From assembly GCA_025927515.1 (NCBI GenBank), contig JAICLG010000006.1, positions 1-23,134 on the forward strand: a DNA stretch of 23,134 nucleotides, written 5' to 3'. Position 1 is the stretch's first letter; every line of letters begins with the position of its first letter. The translations under genes and the position numbers were made by a program. Below are positions 22,906 through 23,134 of this stretch, in pieces. This stretch comes from Hyphomicrobium sp. GTDB taxonomy: Bacteria > Pseudomonadota > Alphaproteobacteria > Rhizobiales > Hyphomicrobiaceae. The notes under the pieces are model-generated. The model did not search any database, was not told the DNA's origin, and saw only the letters and a program-made list of their open reading frames with translations.

Positions 22906-23134
22906 ATGCCGAAAAACAGTAATAGAGGATTTCCACATCCCGGACATTCGGACGTAGAGGCGTCTTCCCGTATATGGCGCCTCATCAAACGTCTAAAGAG
23001 CTTCCCGAATTCCGAAAGCCCGGCAGCGGCCAACCCGAAGAATCCAAGTGAGATTGGCTATAGCGCCGAATGGCTTGAGCATTGCATCAAGCAGGTTGAG
23101 GATGCCTACACGCTCGAAGATGCGATAGAGTGGC
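22906..23134 (+). CDS. Start of an unidentified protein, cut by the window edge
   Basis: An open frame from ATG 22906 runs to the end of the window (76 codons seen, no stop). The N-terminal 50 residues are Ser/Pro/Asn-rich and basic (SSRIWRLIKRLKSF). The end becomes more globular (GYSAEWLEHCIKQVEDAYTL). No family was recognised and the ribosome site is weak, so the start is uncertain. The improving protein character towards the edge and the GGAAC-type site upstream make a real gene likely. There is no signal peptide or membrane helix in the visible part. Confidence 0.5.
   Translation, partial: MPKNSNRGFPHPGHSDVEASSRIWRLIKRLKSFPNSESPAAANPKNPSEIGYSAEWLEHCIKQVEDAYTLEDAIEW

Overview
The window reads as chromosomal DNA of an alphaproteobacterium, most likely of the Hyphomicrobiales (Rhizobiales; Bradyrhizobium-like relatives are plausible). 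This rests on protein style, ATGA-coupled operons, an HWE-family histidine kinase, a low-affinity iron permease-family protein, and repeated GGAAC-N17-YGTT motifs, the promoter signature of the alphaproteobacterial general stress sigma factor EcfG. The species assignment is an inference.

Layout. (1) 125-4438, minus strand: an orphan ModA-like periplasmic binding protein, a small membrane protein, then a coupled DNA-repair cassette (DUF72 protein, exonuclease III, 3-methyladenine DNA glycosylase) and an isochorismatase-type cysteine hydrolase. (2) 4533-7357: a locally lower-GC patch with an alanine racemase-family gene and a PP-loop ATPase with a QueC-like cysteine cluster, followed by a gene-poor stretch that may hold remains of a decayed gene. 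(3) 7367-12540, plus strand: a six-gene operon for a B-type (ba3-like) terminal oxidase. It encodes a diheme cytochrome c, a triheme dehydrogenase-type cytochrome c, a small one-helix subunit, CuA subunit II, catalytic subunit I and a membrane-anchored diheme cytochrome c, so seven c-type hemes are encoded with the oxidase core. (4) 12877-14593: a small exported disordered protein and, convergent with it, a manganese catalase fused to a YciF-like (DUF892) domain; they share a strong hairpin terminator and each has an EcfG-type promoter. (5) 14779-20715, minus strand: a signalling operon of a membrane hybrid histidine kinase with three receivers, a CheR-type methyltransferase and a REC-PAS-HWE kinase-REC protein. 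The hybrid kinase reading frame is broken by an apparent one-base deletion near 20243. (6) 21185-23134: an exported Ser/Pro/Thr-rich disordered protein, a divergent low-affinity iron permease-family protein and the start of an unidentified gene.

The unifying observation is regulatory. GGAAC-N17-CGTT or -TGTT motifs sit in the correct orientation 24-35 bases upstream of four unrelated genes (cysteine hydrolase, small exported protein, Mn catalase fusion, large exported protein). Three weaker variants precede the DNA-repair cassette, the iron permease-family gene and the partial gene at the right edge. Much of the window therefore looks like a cluster of general-stress-response genes: peroxide removal, DNA repair and envelope proteins, lying beside a sensory kinase operon. 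The oxidase operon and the racemase/PP-loop pair lack a recognised motif. No rRNA, tRNA, CRISPR array or intact insertion sequence was recognised.
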